Source of the DNA: JACPYG01 sp038063015
GTDB taxonomy: Bacteria; Patescibacteriota; Minisyncoccia; Minisyncoccales; Staskawiczbacteraceae
NCBI GenBank assembly: GCA_038063015.1
Contig: JBBTVX010000006.1
Coordinates: forward strand, 1 to 64,000
Direction of reading: 5' to 3'
Length of the DNA: 64,000 bases
The translations under genes were made by a program, and so were the position numbers. Shown here piece by piece: positions 41,388-48,452 of this stretch; position 1 is the stretch's first letter, and every line of letters begins with the position of its first letter. The notes beneath the pieces were generated by a model, which ran no database searches, was not told where the DNA came from, and saw nothing but the letters and a program-made list of their open reading frames with translations.

Positions 41388-42296
41388 TTATTGTTTTTTT
41401 GCCACTGAAAATACATGTGTTTTATAAAATGATTCGGGCTTAAATTTATTTTTAAAATTAGTTAACGCATCTTCTCCTCCGCCCATGTCTGCTTCTTTAT
41501 AGCCTTTAGCCCTAAGCCATGCCAAATCTTCGAGATAAAGCATATCTCCCAGGTCTGAAATTGAATAGTCGTGAATTCCCAATGAACCATAAAATCGATT
41601 ACTGTTAGGAATCATCCATCCTGCATTTATTCCGCATACTTTTCCATCAACAACTAATACTCTTGATTCCGTTGACCCCTTGAAATTACTATCTATAAAA
41701 TTATAAAATGGCAAGAAGTGAGCCCTGTCGCTTCCTCCTCTCTTCTTGCGCCATTGGTCAATTATGGAACATAAAACTTCTTTATTTTCGTAAGTTTTAG
41801 CGTTTAAAACTGATACTGAATGACTCTGGTAAAACTTATTTTTTTCTTTTCTCAATGTTTTCCAACGGTTTCCCGAAAGCGAGGCATCAAAATTTTTAAG
41901 ATTGTATATAGGCCATGTTAATGTATAGTTGATTCGACGGCTTTTAATGCTTTGCGGCAGAGCGCTTATAAATTTTTTATATAATGCATCTTCAAGCTCA
42001 AGGGTGACTTTTTTAATTTCTTTTGTCTGGAATATGCAATCTAAATATTGAAGAAGAATCGCAACGCGGAGCGGAGAAGGCGCAATTGGGCTAGAAAAAA
42101 CAATGCACGCTCCCTTATCTTTTTCTTCAATTGTTAAGAGTCCTGTCCCATTCTCTCCATCGGCAAATATATTTTTTGAACCTTTTTCTGCCTGGCATTG
42201 ATACCACCAAAAATTATGTTCTGGGGCATATCCGTATTCGTTTATTGTTTTTTCAATTCGCGATTTTTCTGAAATCGTGTCCTCAAAAAAAATCAT
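41388..42296 (-). CDS. DUF2156/GNAT-fold acyltransferase-like protein
   Basis: 302 residues. The pattern SGNRWKTLRKEKNKF, RVLVVDGKVCGINAGWMIP, YSISDLGDMLYLEDLAWLRA and ADMGGGEDALTNFKNKF fits the double-GNAT fold of DUF2156 (also in MprF/FemX-like aminoacyltransferases). Such proteins transfer acyl or aminoacyl groups to lipids or peptidoglycan; here the substrate is unknown. It lies 31 nt upstream of the intein-containing gene. Confidence 0.65.
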   Translation of the reverse strand: MIFFEDTISEKSRIEKTINEYGYAPEHNFWWYQCQAEKGSKNIFADGENGTGLLTIEEKDKGACIVFSSPIAPSPLRVAILLQYLDCIFQTKEIKKVTLELEDALYKKFISALPQSIKSRRINYTLTWPIYNLKNFDASLSGNRWKTLRKEKNKFYQSHSVSVLNAKTYENKEVLCSIIDQWRKKRGGSDRAHFLPFYNFIDSNFKGSTESRVLVVDGKVCGINAGWMIPNSNRFYGSLGIHDYSISDLGDMLYLEDLAWLRAKGYKEADMGGGEDALTNFKNKFKPESFYKTHVFSVAKKQ

Positions 42297-42360
42297 ATTT
42301 CTATTTTATTTTTAAAATCAGTTTAAATTATTATATCACTAATATTTTTTTTATACAAAA

Positions 42361-42391
42361 AAACAACCCTTCGATAAACTCAGGGTTGTTT
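42361..42391 (-). terminator. Hairpin of the CCCTTCG..CTCAGGG repeat type acting as terminator
   Basis: AAACAACCCT / AGGGTTGTTT 10-bp stem; the loop and arm carry CCCTTCGATAAACTCAGGG, the same short palindrome type found inside several genes here. T/A runs on both sides allow termination in both directions, between the zinc ribbon and acyltransferase genes. Confidence 0.7.
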
Positions 42392-42407
42392 TTTAAATTC
42401 ACAGAAA

Positions 42408-42596
42408 TTATCTGCTGAATCTTGGAGGTCTTTTTTTAGACCAGCATTCTCTGCAATAGATTGGCCTGTCGGGAGCTGGTTCAAAGGGAAGTTCTGTAAT
42501 TTCTACGCCGCATTCGCCGCATTTCCAGTTTCCTTTGACCATTTCACGAGGACCAAAATTTCCTCCCCTTTGGTTATCAAATTTTTTGAAGACCAT
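42408..42596 (-). CDS. Small zinc-ribbon (CxxC-x18-CxxC) protein
   Basis: 62 residues: a basic N-terminus, then CGEC and CREC separated by 18 residues with PFEPAPDRPIY between, and a KRPPRF tail. This matches a small family of CxxC...CxxC zinc ribbons common in CPR and Chloroflexi; probable nucleic-acid or ribosome association is inference. It is monocistronic, with a hairpin upstream and another downstream. Confidence 0.75.
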   Translation of the reverse strand: MVFKKFDNQRGGNFGPREMVKGNWKCGECGVEITELPFEPAPDRPIYCRECWSKKRPPRFSR

Positions 42597-42623
42597 TGAA
42601 ATGATTTTGCTTTGTTTTAATAT

Positions 42624-42653
42624 AAAGCGACCTTTTGACTTTTAAGTCGCTTT
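42624..42653 (+). terminator. Hairpin between the zinc-ribbon and GerMN genes
   Basis: AAAGCGAC / GTCGCTTT, 8-bp stem with a 14-nt loop, followed by TTTACTTATTT. It lies between divergent genes, so it may be a control element rather than a terminator. Confidence 0.5.
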
Positions 42654-42760
42654 TACTTATTTCTAAGATAGCTCGACTTATACATCTAGAGTTATTATAC
42701 TTTTTATTTATTATAAGTCAAGGGTTTTTTCTTTTTACCATAAAGTGTATTATTAAATGT

Positions 42761-43597
42761 ATGAAAAAAGTTTTTTTAATTATTACAATAATAATAACGA
42801 CAGTGGCTTTATCTGTTGCCTCTTTTATTTTGTTGCAACAAAAAAAGGAGGAAATATTGCCACCAGAGACAAAATTAGGCATTGAGGTTTTTTTGCCAAA
42901 ATCAAACGAAGAGGTTTTTTCTCCCTTAGAAATTATAGGTACCATTAACGGCAACGGCTGGGTTGGTTTTGAGGGCCAGGTTGGAACAGTTAAATTATTA
43001 AATAGCGAGGGCGAAGAATTAGCCGTAGGATTTTTGCAGGCAACAACCGAGTGGACGCAATTGCCTGTCAGATTTAAAACAATTTTAGATTTTATTTCTC
43101 TTAATATGGACGCAGGCAGACTTGTTTTTAATAATGAAAATCCCAGCGGTTTGCCCCAAAATGATAGGGAGTTTGTTTTGCCGATAAAAATTAGCAAAAC
43201 CGTGAAAGGCGCGATACAAGTGAAGCTTTATTTTAACAATAACGAAATGGAGCCCGAGTATTCTTGTCAAAAGGTTTTCCCCGTAGATAGGGGAGTTTCT
43301 GAAACTAAGGCGGTTGCCAAAGCGGCTTTGGAAGAGTTATTAAAAGGACCGACCAGACAAGAAATATTGGACGGATTTTTTACAAGCATAAATCCAGGTG
43401 TTAAAATTCAAAAATTAACAATTGAAAATACTGTGGCGAAAGTTGATTTTGACAGTAATTTAGAAAAAAATGTTGGCGGGTCGTGTCGAGTGTCGGCAAT
43501 AAGAAATCAGATAACTCAAACACTTTCGCAATTTAAAACAGTTCAAAGCGTTATAATTTCAATAAACGGAAGAACAGAAGACATTTTGCAACCTTAA
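42761..43597 (+). CDS. GerMN domain surface protein with Gmad2-like domain
   Basis: 278 residues from ATG 42761 (MKKVFLIITII), chosen because a signal/anchor helix follows at once; upstream in-frame codons lie in the promoter region. An Ig-like Gmad2-type domain (PKSNEEVFSPLEIIGTING) and a GerMN domain (VKLYFNNNEMEPEYSC, AALEELLKGPTRQEI, RVSAIRNQITQTLSQF) follow. GerMN was first seen in spore germination protein GerM, but in non-sporing bacteria its role is unknown; probably cell-envelope. Confidence 0.8.
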   Translation: MKKVFLIITIIITTVALSVASFILLQQKKEEILPPETKLGIEVFLPKSNEEVFSPLEIIGTINGNGWVGFEGQVGTVKLLNSEGEELAVGFLQATTEWTQLPVRFKTILDFISLNMDAGRLVFNNENPSGLPQNDREFVLPIKISKTVKGAIQVKLYFNNNEMEPEYSCQKVFPVDRGVSETKAVAKAALEELLKGPTRQEILDGFFTSINPGVKIQKLTIENTVAKVDFDSNLEKNVGGSCRVSAIRNQITQTLSQFKTVQSVIISINGRTEDILQP

Positions 43598-43599
43598 TT

Positions 43600-43683
43600 G
43601 CTCGGCAAATAATTTTTTTCGGCGAGGGGATTTTGCCTTCGGCAAGCCTGCCCTCGCGCTCAAAAAAAAATATTTGCCTCGCT
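43600..43683 (+). repeat. 84-bp palindromic repeat, intergenic copy
   Basis: Starts GCTCGGCAAATAATTTTTTT and ends TATTTGCCTCGCT, with GGCGAGGG / CCCTCGC inner arms. A 68-bp relative lies inside mnmA (53744-53811). The extra 16 bp here (TTCGGCAAGCCTGCCC) look like a second small palindrome nested in the first. It lies 10 nt before the tgt start. Confidence 0.7.
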
Positions 43684-43693
43684 TTCTTTAATT

Positions 43694-44833
43694 TTGAATT
43701 TCAAAATATTAAAAAAATCAAAAAACAGCAGGGCAAGATTGGGTTTTTTAGAGACCGGTCACGGAGTGGTTGAAACTCCGTGTTTGGTTCCAGTGGCAAC
43801 CCAGGCAGTTATAAAAACATTGGACAGTAAAGAGGCGGAAGAAACTAAATCGCAAATTTTGATTTCAAATACTTTTCATTTGCATTTAAAACCAGGAGAA
43901 AAAATTGTAGAAAAAGCGGGAGGATTGCATAAATTTATGAATTGGAAAAAACCATTGATGACCGATTCGGGCGGTTTTCAGGTTTTTTCTTTAGGTTTCG
44001 GCAAAGATTTTGGGCTTACAAAATTTTTAGGAAAAGGCATGGCAGATAAAAAAATAATCGGCGTATCGGGACATCCCAAATCATTAAAAATCACACAAGA
44101 CGGGGTTTTTTTCAAATCTTTTTTAGACGGCAGCAAACTTTTTTTAGGTCCCAAAGAATCAATAAAAATACAAGAAAAACTGGGAGCAGATATTATTTTT
44201 GCCTTTGACGAGTGTACTCCTCCATTAGCTAATTATGATTATGTTAAAAAATCATTAGAGAGAACTCATAAATGGGCTGAAATTTCTTTGAAAACTAAAA
44301 AATCAAAACAAGCGATTTTTGGAATTATACAGGGTTCGGAATTTAAGGACTTAAGGGAAAACAGCGCAAAATTTATAAATTCACTGGATTTTGACGGTTT
44401 TGGAATTGGCGGGGATTTGTGGCGGGAAAGAGGCGGAACAAAAAAGATACTGGACTGGTTTATTCCGACAATTAATGAAAAAAAGCCACGCCATATGCTA
44501 GGAGTCGGATATTTGGAAAATATAGAAGATATTATAAAATCCGGAATTGATTTGTTTGACTGCACGGTGCCGACGCATTACGCAAGAAGAGGGATTGCTT
44601 TCACTTCAGAGGGCAAATTAAATTTAAAACAAATTAAATTTTTAAAAAAACACGAGCCGTTAGATAAGGGTTGCACATGCAATATTTGTTTGAATTATAA
44701 AAAAGACTATATTTCGCACCTGTTAAGGGCAGGGGAGTTAACGGCTTTTAAGCTTCTTACTTTTCACAACCTTTGTTATTTTAATAATTTTATAGAGGAC
44801 ATAAGAGAGAGAATAAAAAAAGGGGAAGTATAA
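43694..44833 (+). CDS. tgt: tRNA-guanine transglycosylase
   Basis: 379 residues, full length, starting at TTG (N-terminus reads NFKILKKSKNSRARLG, like the family). DSGGFQVFSLG, FAFDECTPP, FDGFGIGGDLW, MLGVGYLENI, DCTVPTHYARRG and the zinc ligands CTCNIC plus a later His (TFHNLCY) are all visible. It exchanges G34 of tRNAs with GUN anticodons for preQ1 or queuine. The start follows the palindromic repeat closely, with no clear Shine-Dalgarno. Confidence 0.93.
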   Translation: MNFKILKKSKNSRARLGFLETGHGVVETPCLVPVATQAVIKTLDSKEAEETKSQILISNTFHLHLKPGEKIVEKAGGLHKFMNWKKPLMTDSGGFQVFSLGFGKDFGLTKFLGKGMADKKIIGVSGHPKSLKITQDGVFFKSFLDGSKLFLGPKESIKIQEKLGADIIFAFDECTPPLANYDYVKKSLERTHKWAEISLKTKKSKQAIFGIIQGSEFKDLRENSAKFINSLDFDGFGIGGDLWRERGGTKKILDWFIPTINEKKPRHMLGVGYLENIEDIIKSGIDLFDCTVPTHYARRGIAFTSEGKLNLKQIKFLKKHEPLDKGCTCNICLNYKKDYISHLLRAGELTAFKLLTFHNLCYFNNFIEDIRERIKKGEV

Positions 44834-44859
44834 TAAAAGTTATCCACAGGAGGAGAGAG

Positions 44860-44888
44860 TTGACAACACGGCTTGATAAGAATAAAAT
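44860..44888 (+). promoter_or_regulatory. Promoter of the Fur/oxidative-stress operon
   Basis: TTGACA (44860-44865), 17-nt spacer, TAAAAT (44883-44888). Just downstream the AT-rich inverted sequence AATAATTATTATTAAT (about 44898-44913) has the look of a Fur/PerR box, consistent with autoregulation. Confidence 0.6.
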
Positions 44889-44931
44889 CTAATAAGGAAT
44901 AATTATTATTAATAGGAATATAAAAAAAGTT

Positions 44932-45339
44932 ATGGCAGAAGATATTTTTTTGGCGGAAACAGAGGAGCGCACAACTTCGCAGAAAAAAATTATTCTTGAT
45001 TATTTAAAAAACACAAAATGCCACCCATCCGCCCAAAGGGTATATAATGAAGTAAAAAGGGTCCTTCCTCAAATTAGTCGGGGAACAGTTTACAGAATCT
45101 TGAATAATTTAAAAAGAAAAGGAGAAATTCAGGAAATATCCACCAAAGATATAACATTTTTTGACGGAGACACTTCTGACCACAGTCATTTTATATGTCA
45201 GGGTTGCGGAACTATTTTTGATATTTTTGACGAGTGCTCCAAATGCGAATTCATAAAGAAGAAAAAAATAAAGGTCGGAAAAATAAATAATTACAGGATA
45301 TATTTTTATGGAATATGCAAAAATTGCAAAAAGAAATAA
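44932..45339 (+). CDS. Fur/PerR family metalloregulator
   Basis: 135 residues. Winged-helix DNA-binding part: HPSAQRVYNEVKRVLPQISRGTVYRILNNL. Metal/dimer part: DHSHFICQGCGTIFDIFDEC with CxxC and a second pair CKNC near the C-terminus for structural zinc. The neighbours (NrdD-like, rubrerythrin-like, superoxide dismutase) suggest a peroxide or iron sensor. It overlaps the next gene by 32 nt. Confidence 0.85.
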   Translation: MAEDIFLAETEERTTSQKKIILDYLKNTKCHPSAQRVYNEVKRVLPQISRGTVYRILNNLKRKGEIQEISTKDITFFDGDTSDHSHFICQGCGTIFDIFDECSKCEFIKKKKIKVGKINNYRIYFYGICKNCKKK

Positions 45340-45619
45340 TTTTTGCCACGATTGCGGCAAAGAAATAAAAATTCAAGGCGACGACATAGAAAACGGAGTC
45401 TTACTTACTTATGATGATAATGGAGAAAAGTTGAACGTTTTCAAGTGCAATGATTGTTACGGTAAAAACAAATCATTGAGCAATTTTAAGAAATGCGAGG
45501 TTTATTCAAGGGTTGTAGGATATTTAAGGCCTGTTTCCCAGTGGAATACCGGCAAAAAACAGGAATATCAAGAAAGAAAGGAATATGCGATGAAAGGGCC
45601 CGGCGGAGAATGTTGTTAG
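45308..45619 (+). CDS. Small zinc-ribbon protein resembling the NrdD C-terminal region
   Basis: 103 residues. CHDCG and CNDCYG may bind metal; EVYSRVVGYLRPVSQWN resembles the glycyl-radical site region of anaerobic ribonucleotide reductase (R-x-x-G-Y). Stand-alone proteins of this type are often annotated as NrdD fragments, and may be radical spare parts or unrelated. The catalytic barrel of NrdD is missing. The C-terminus ends GGECC. Overlap with the Fur gene implies co-translation. Confidence 0.65.
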   Translation: MEYAKIAKRNNFCHDCGKEIKIQGDDIENGVLLTYDDNGEKLNVFKCNDCYGKNKSLSNFKKCEVYSRVVGYLRPVSQWNTGKKQEYQERKEYAMKGPGGECC

Positions 45620-45651
45620 ATATTTTAAAAAAATTAACCGAATAAAAAAAT

Positions 45652-45933
45652 ATGTTGTCACAAATACCGTTAAATTTAGATAATGTTGATAAAAAAGAAA
45701 AAGACAAACAGATATTAAGAATCGGCATGATAGCTGAATTGGACGCTGTTTCTTTATATGAACAATTAGCCGCCACTACGGAGAATGAAGGTTTGAGAAA
45801 TATTCTTTTAGATGTAGCCAAAGAAGAAAAAACCCATGTGGGTGAATTTCAAGCTTTGTTATTGGAATTGGACAAGGAGCAAGCAGAAGAATTAGAGAAA
45901 GGAAAAGAAGAAGTTGAAGAATTAACAAATTAA
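45652..45933 (+). CDS. Rubrerythrin/ferritin-like half-bundle protein
   Basis: 93 residues, mainly two helices. AELDAVSLYEQLAATTENEG and AKEEKTHVGEF provide Glu and ExxH metal ligands of the ferritin-like superfamily; a full four-helix bundle would need dimerisation, as in encapsulated ferritins. Likely roles are iron oxidation or peroxide reduction. No encapsulin gene is visible in this window. Third gene of the Fur operon. Confidence 0.7.
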   Translation: MLSQIPLNLDNVDKKEKDKQILRIGMIAELDAVSLYEQLAATTENEGLRNILLDVAKEEKTHVGEFQALLLELDKEQAEELEKGKEEVEELTN

Positions 45934-45946
45934 CATAGGAAATATC

Positions 45947-46555
45947 ATGGAAAAAAAATACAAATTGCCAAATCTTCCTTACGGATATAAAGATTTAGAA
46001 CCCTATATATCGGAAGAAGTTTTGACTTTGCACCATCAAAAGCACCATAAATCGTATGTTGATAATGCCAACGCTCTGCTGGAAAAAATTTATGAGGCGA
46101 GAAAAAATAACCAAGACCTGGACCAAAAATCAGTTTTAAAATCATTGTCTTTCAATGTGGCCGGCCATATTTTACACGAAATTTTTTGGAAAATTATGGC
46201 TCCCGCCTCCGCGCTTCGCGCTTCGGCGGGCAAGCCCGCTGGCCAAATTTTAAAAGCTATTGAAGAAGAATTCGGGAGTTTTGAAAGGTTTAAAAAAGAG
46301 TTTTCAGAAACAGCTAAATCAGTTGAAGGTTCTGGTTGGGCAATTTTAAGCTCTCACAAAGAACATGGAAATTTAGCAATAATTCAAGTTGAAAAGCATA
46401 ATGTTAATTTTTATCCAGAGCAAACGATTTTATTGTGCTTGGATGTTTGGGAGCATTCTTATTACTTAGATTACAAAAACGATAGGGCAAAGTTTGTTGA
46501 GGCGTTTTGGAATATAATAAACTGGCAGGAAGTGGAAAAAAGATTTGCGGGCTAA
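45947..46555 (+). CDS. sodA: Iron/manganese superoxide dismutase
   Basis: 202 residues. Metal ligands H29 (LHHQKHH), H77 (ILHEIFW), D166 and H170 (LDVWEHSYYLDY) match Fe/Mn-SOD. The loop after APA holds residues SALRASAGKPAG encoded by a GC-rich palindrome (46204-46243) where the family has a shorter glycine-rich loop. Cofactor preference cannot be settled. It converts superoxide to peroxide and oxygen, consistent with its neighbours. Confidence 0.95.
   Translation: MEKKYKLPNLPYGYKDLEPYISEEVLTLHHQKHHKSYVDNANALLEKIYEARKNNQDLDQKSVLKSLSFNVAGHILHEIFWKIMAPASALRASAGKPAGQILKAIEEEFGSFERFKKEFSETAKSVEGSGWAILSSHKEHGNLAIIQVEKHNVNFYPEQTILLCLDVWEHSYYLDYKNDRAKFVEAFWNIINWQEVEKRFAG
46204..46243 (+). repeat. 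GC-rich palindromic insert in sodA
   Basis: In-frame segment with CCCGCC / GGCGGG arms and a perfect GCGGGC-AA-GCCCGC hairpin, in an otherwise AT-rich gene. Member of a family of small palindromes seen also in the HD, cysteine desulfurase and mnmA genes. Confidence 0.65.
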
Positions 46556-46673
46556 GGCATTTTTTGAAAAAAAATAAATCTATTGAAAAACCGCTCGCTA
46601 TATGGTATTTTTAGAATTAGTTCTTTGATTTAGATAGTTATTTGGACTAATTCTCCAGAAAGCGAGGCGTCCG

Positions 46674-47243
46674 ATGCAAGCTGAAGCCTATTCAGATTTG
46701 CCCGTTATTGATGTTGATTGCACAATGCCCATAGATAGTTTAATTTCTTTAATGCGCGACAGTTTCGCAAGGGTTTTTGGCGATAGCCTGAAAATAAGTG
46801 TAGACAAAGACATTAATGAAAGAAATTTTCCCTCAGCAAAGAGCAGGCAGAGAGTAAAGAGGGCGACCGCTTTTAGTCTTTTGCCTCTTTGTCCGCGCGA
46901 AGAAGGAAGAAGGGAAAAAATCAGCTCGTTGAGGGTGATTGAAAAAATGAGCAGGCAAAATCGCGATCCGGCCGATATTAGGGATTTTCTATATTTTGCA
47001 ATCCGATGCCCGGAAATAGCGGCAGAAAATACAATGGTTGTTTTGGGTTCAGTTTTGGTTGCAGAAATTCCCGAATCAGAAAAGCAAGCGCGCGAGGGTT
47101 TCAAATCGGTTCCGTTTTTTACAAAAAGGGGCAAAAGGTTTTGCTTGGATTTGCTGTGGTTTAAGATTGATTGGCCGGGAGGGTGCAAATTTTTGGCCAA
47201 AGATAAAGAACAGAGCGCGCAGTTTCTGTGTTTTTCCTCCTAA
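46674..47243 (+). CDS. Hypothetical protein
   Basis: 189 residues that I do not recognise. Mixed charged sequence, with an Arg-rich middle (REEGRREKISSLRVIEKMS) and DFLYFAIRCPE; no membrane helix. A ribosome site GAGG lies 7 nt before the ATG, and TTGAAA/TATGGT at about 46581-46606 could be a promoter. The last codons form one arm of a hairpin (47226-47251). It precedes the retroelement locus. Confidence 0.55.
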   Translation: MQAEAYSDLPVIDVDCTMPIDSLISLMRDSFARVFGDSLKISVDKDINERNFPSAKSRQRVKRATAFSLLPLCPREEGRREKISSLRVIEKMSRQNRDPADIRDFLYFAIRCPEIAAENTMVVLGSVLVAEIPESEKQAREGFKSVPFFTKRGKRFCLDLLWFKIDWPGGCKFLAKDKEQSAQFLCFSS

Positions 47244-47251
47244 AAACACAG
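47226..47251 (+). terminator. Hairpin overlapping the stop codon of the hypothetical gene
   Basis: CTGTGTTTTT / AAAAACACAG perfect 10-bp stem with a CCTCCT loop; the TAA stop lies in the loop/right arm. Confidence 0.55.
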
Positions 47252-47277
47252 AAAGCTATTTTATTCCTGTGGCTATA

Positions 47278-47308
47278 ACTCGTTAATGCTGGCATTAACG
47301 AGTTTTTT
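47278..47308 (+). terminator. Rho-independent terminator
   Basis: ACTCGTTAATGC / GCATTAACGAGT, perfect 12-bp stem, 2-nt centre, followed by TTTTTT. Confidence 0.9.
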
Positions 47309-47317
47309 TAGGGACCT

Positions 47318-47346
47318 TTGACAAAGGATTTGATATAGAGTATAAT
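47318..47346 (+). promoter_or_regulatory. Consensus sigma-70 promoter of the GC-rich variable-protein gene
   Basis: Perfect TTGACA (47318-47323), 17-nt spacer, perfect TATAAT (47341-47346). Start near 47353, leaving a leader of about 184 nt. Confidence 0.85.
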
Positions 47347-47392
47347 TAAAATATTAGATACAGCATTTAAATTATAAAATTATTTGTAATTT

Positions 47393-47444
47393 GCAGTCAT
47401 AGCCAAAAGCCAATAAATTATTATTGTTTTTTGGCTATGACTGC
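47393..47444 (+). promoter_or_regulatory. Long perfect hairpin in the leader of the variable-protein gene
   Basis: GCAGTCATAGCCAAAA pairs perfectly with TTTTGGCTATGACTGC (16 bp); inside it CAATAA/TTATTG can also pair. It overlaps a second small hairpin (TGCGAATGTTCGCA), so two structures compete. No T-run follows, so it is not a simple terminator; regulatory or mRNA-stabilising. Confidence 0.6.
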
Positions 47445-47536
47445 GAATGTTCGCAATCCTCTGGCGTCAATATTGTATCTCTTGTCCAGTGGGCAGGAGA
47501 ATGGTCCGACTAATAGTCGGAGAAGGAGACGCGGTT

Positions 47537-48199
47537 ATGTCTACGATGAAGTATGCAAGCCTCGACCTTGGAACGATTGAAGCGGTTTTCAACAAACTGG
47601 GAGGCATGGATGGCGCTCAACGTTTCCTACGCGGAGAGATCGCGGTTTCGGAGCCCGCTCGCCATTGGCGCGAGGAAGACGGAGTGATCTATTTTGAGGT
47701 CACCTCCAACGGAATGACCGGTCCGGCGTGGATTGATTGGTTCGAGCGAAACGGAATTCGGTTCACCAAGTGGGCCAAGGATGTCCTGTTGTCCCAAAAT
47801 TTCAAGCCTACCTCGGGCGTGACCTACAAGGTTGCGGTACTCAAGGGTACGCTGTTTGCAAACAGCAATCGCATCACCAAGGAGATCCGTGTCGAAGCCG
47901 AGTGCCGCAAATTGGAGAAACTCCCTGCTGAGGTCGCTTGTCTTATCAGAAAGGCGTTCTCGGACGAGGCGCTGGAGGCAATGGGTCTTTACTGGATCGT
48001 GGTTTTCCACGACCCCATAAAGGATTCCGATGGCGATCCTTGCCTGCTTTCCGCGTACCGCGGCCATGAGGGCCATTGGCTGCGCGCTTCCTATGACGGG
48101 CCCGACGACTGCTGGAGCTCCGCTTATGGGTTCGCCTTCGCCGTCTCGCAGATCGCTTCATTTTCTCTCTCATTTTTTGAGAGAGTTTTCTTTTGTTAG
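47537..48199 (+). CDS. GC-rich hypothetical protein with a candidate DGR-type variable C-terminus
   Basis: 220 residues from ATG 47537, which has AAGGAG 9 nt upstream. G+C is above half (53-68 percent in sampled lines) against about a third around it. The C-terminal part EGHWLRASYDGPDDCWSSAYGF followed by FAFAVSQ has the layout W-L-x-x-x-Y-x-x-P-x-x-x-W-x-x-x-x-GF and is rich in NNC codons, as expected when template adenines of AAC codons are mutated in a diversity-generating retroelement. Avd-like and reverse transcriptase genes lie directly downstream. The last 13 codons run through a terminator hairpin. Ligand and fold (possibly C-type lectin) are inferred. Confidence 0.6.
   Translation: MSTMKYASLDLGTIEAVFNKLGGMDGAQRFLRGEIAVSEPARHWREEDGVIYFEVTSNGMTGPAWIDWFERNGIRFTKWAKDVLLSQNFKPTSGVTYKVAVLKGTLFANSNRITKEIRVEAECRKLEKLPAEVACLIRKAFSDEALEAMGLYWIVVFHDPIKDSDGDPCLLSAYRGHEGHWLRASYDGPDDCWSSAYGFAFAVSQIASFSLSFFERVFFC
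48165..48194 (+). terminator. Hairpin inside the 3' end of the variable-protein gene
   Basis: CTCTCTCA / TGAGAGAG 8-bp stem, TTTTT loop, then TTTTCTTTT. It lies before the TAG stop at 48197-48199, so the protein ends in residues encoded by it. DGR target genes often have a hairpin just after the variable region. Confidence 0.75.
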
Positions 48200-48436
48200 C
48201 TTGCCGCACCATCCGCCGAGATTTCTGCCAATCTCATTTAATTTTTCAGACAAAGCAATATATTTTTTATTGTCCAAAGATTTCGTTTCCCAGAGCATCA
48301 TTAAAAACACCTTCAAAACATCAAGCCGTCTTATTGCAAAACGCACAAAAGGAAGTTTTTCTTTCTGCGAGAGAAAATTTGCTGTTACTATTGCATCAAT
48401 AATTTCCACAAAAAATTTATCAATTTTTTCACCCAA
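48170..48436 (-). CDS. Avd-like four-helix-bundle protein, N-terminally truncated and in antisense orientation
   Basis: 88 residues from a TTG. Sequence KFSLGEKIDKFFVEIIDAIV, EKLPFVRFAIRRLDVLKVFL, KYIALSEKLNEIGRNLGGW matches Avd / S23-type four-helix-bundle proteins, the usual partner of DGR reverse transcriptase. Protein-like sequence continues upstream (SIPKHHKF) to about 48456, where it meets the truncated RT gene head-to-head. The usual first 25-30 residues are missing, and its strand is opposite to RT; in known DGRs the two are co-directional. Probably a non-functional, inverted remnant. Confidence 0.65.
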   Translation of the reverse strand: MGEKIDKFFVEIIDAIVTANFLSQKEKLPFVRFAIRRLDVLKVFLMMLWETKSLDNKKYIALSEKLNEIGRNLGGWCGKLTKENSLKK

Positions 48437-48452
48437 AGAAAACTTGTGATGT

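Noticed and set aside
47627..48212. Minus-strand frames opposite the GC-rich gene
   Set aside because: They are shadows caused by the GC-rich codons; no ribosome sites and no recognised motifs.
48030..48449. Long plus-strand frame between the variable protein and the RT
   Set aside because: It overlaps the end of the variable protein gene out of frame and is then antisense to the Avd-like sequence; codon pattern is not protein-like.
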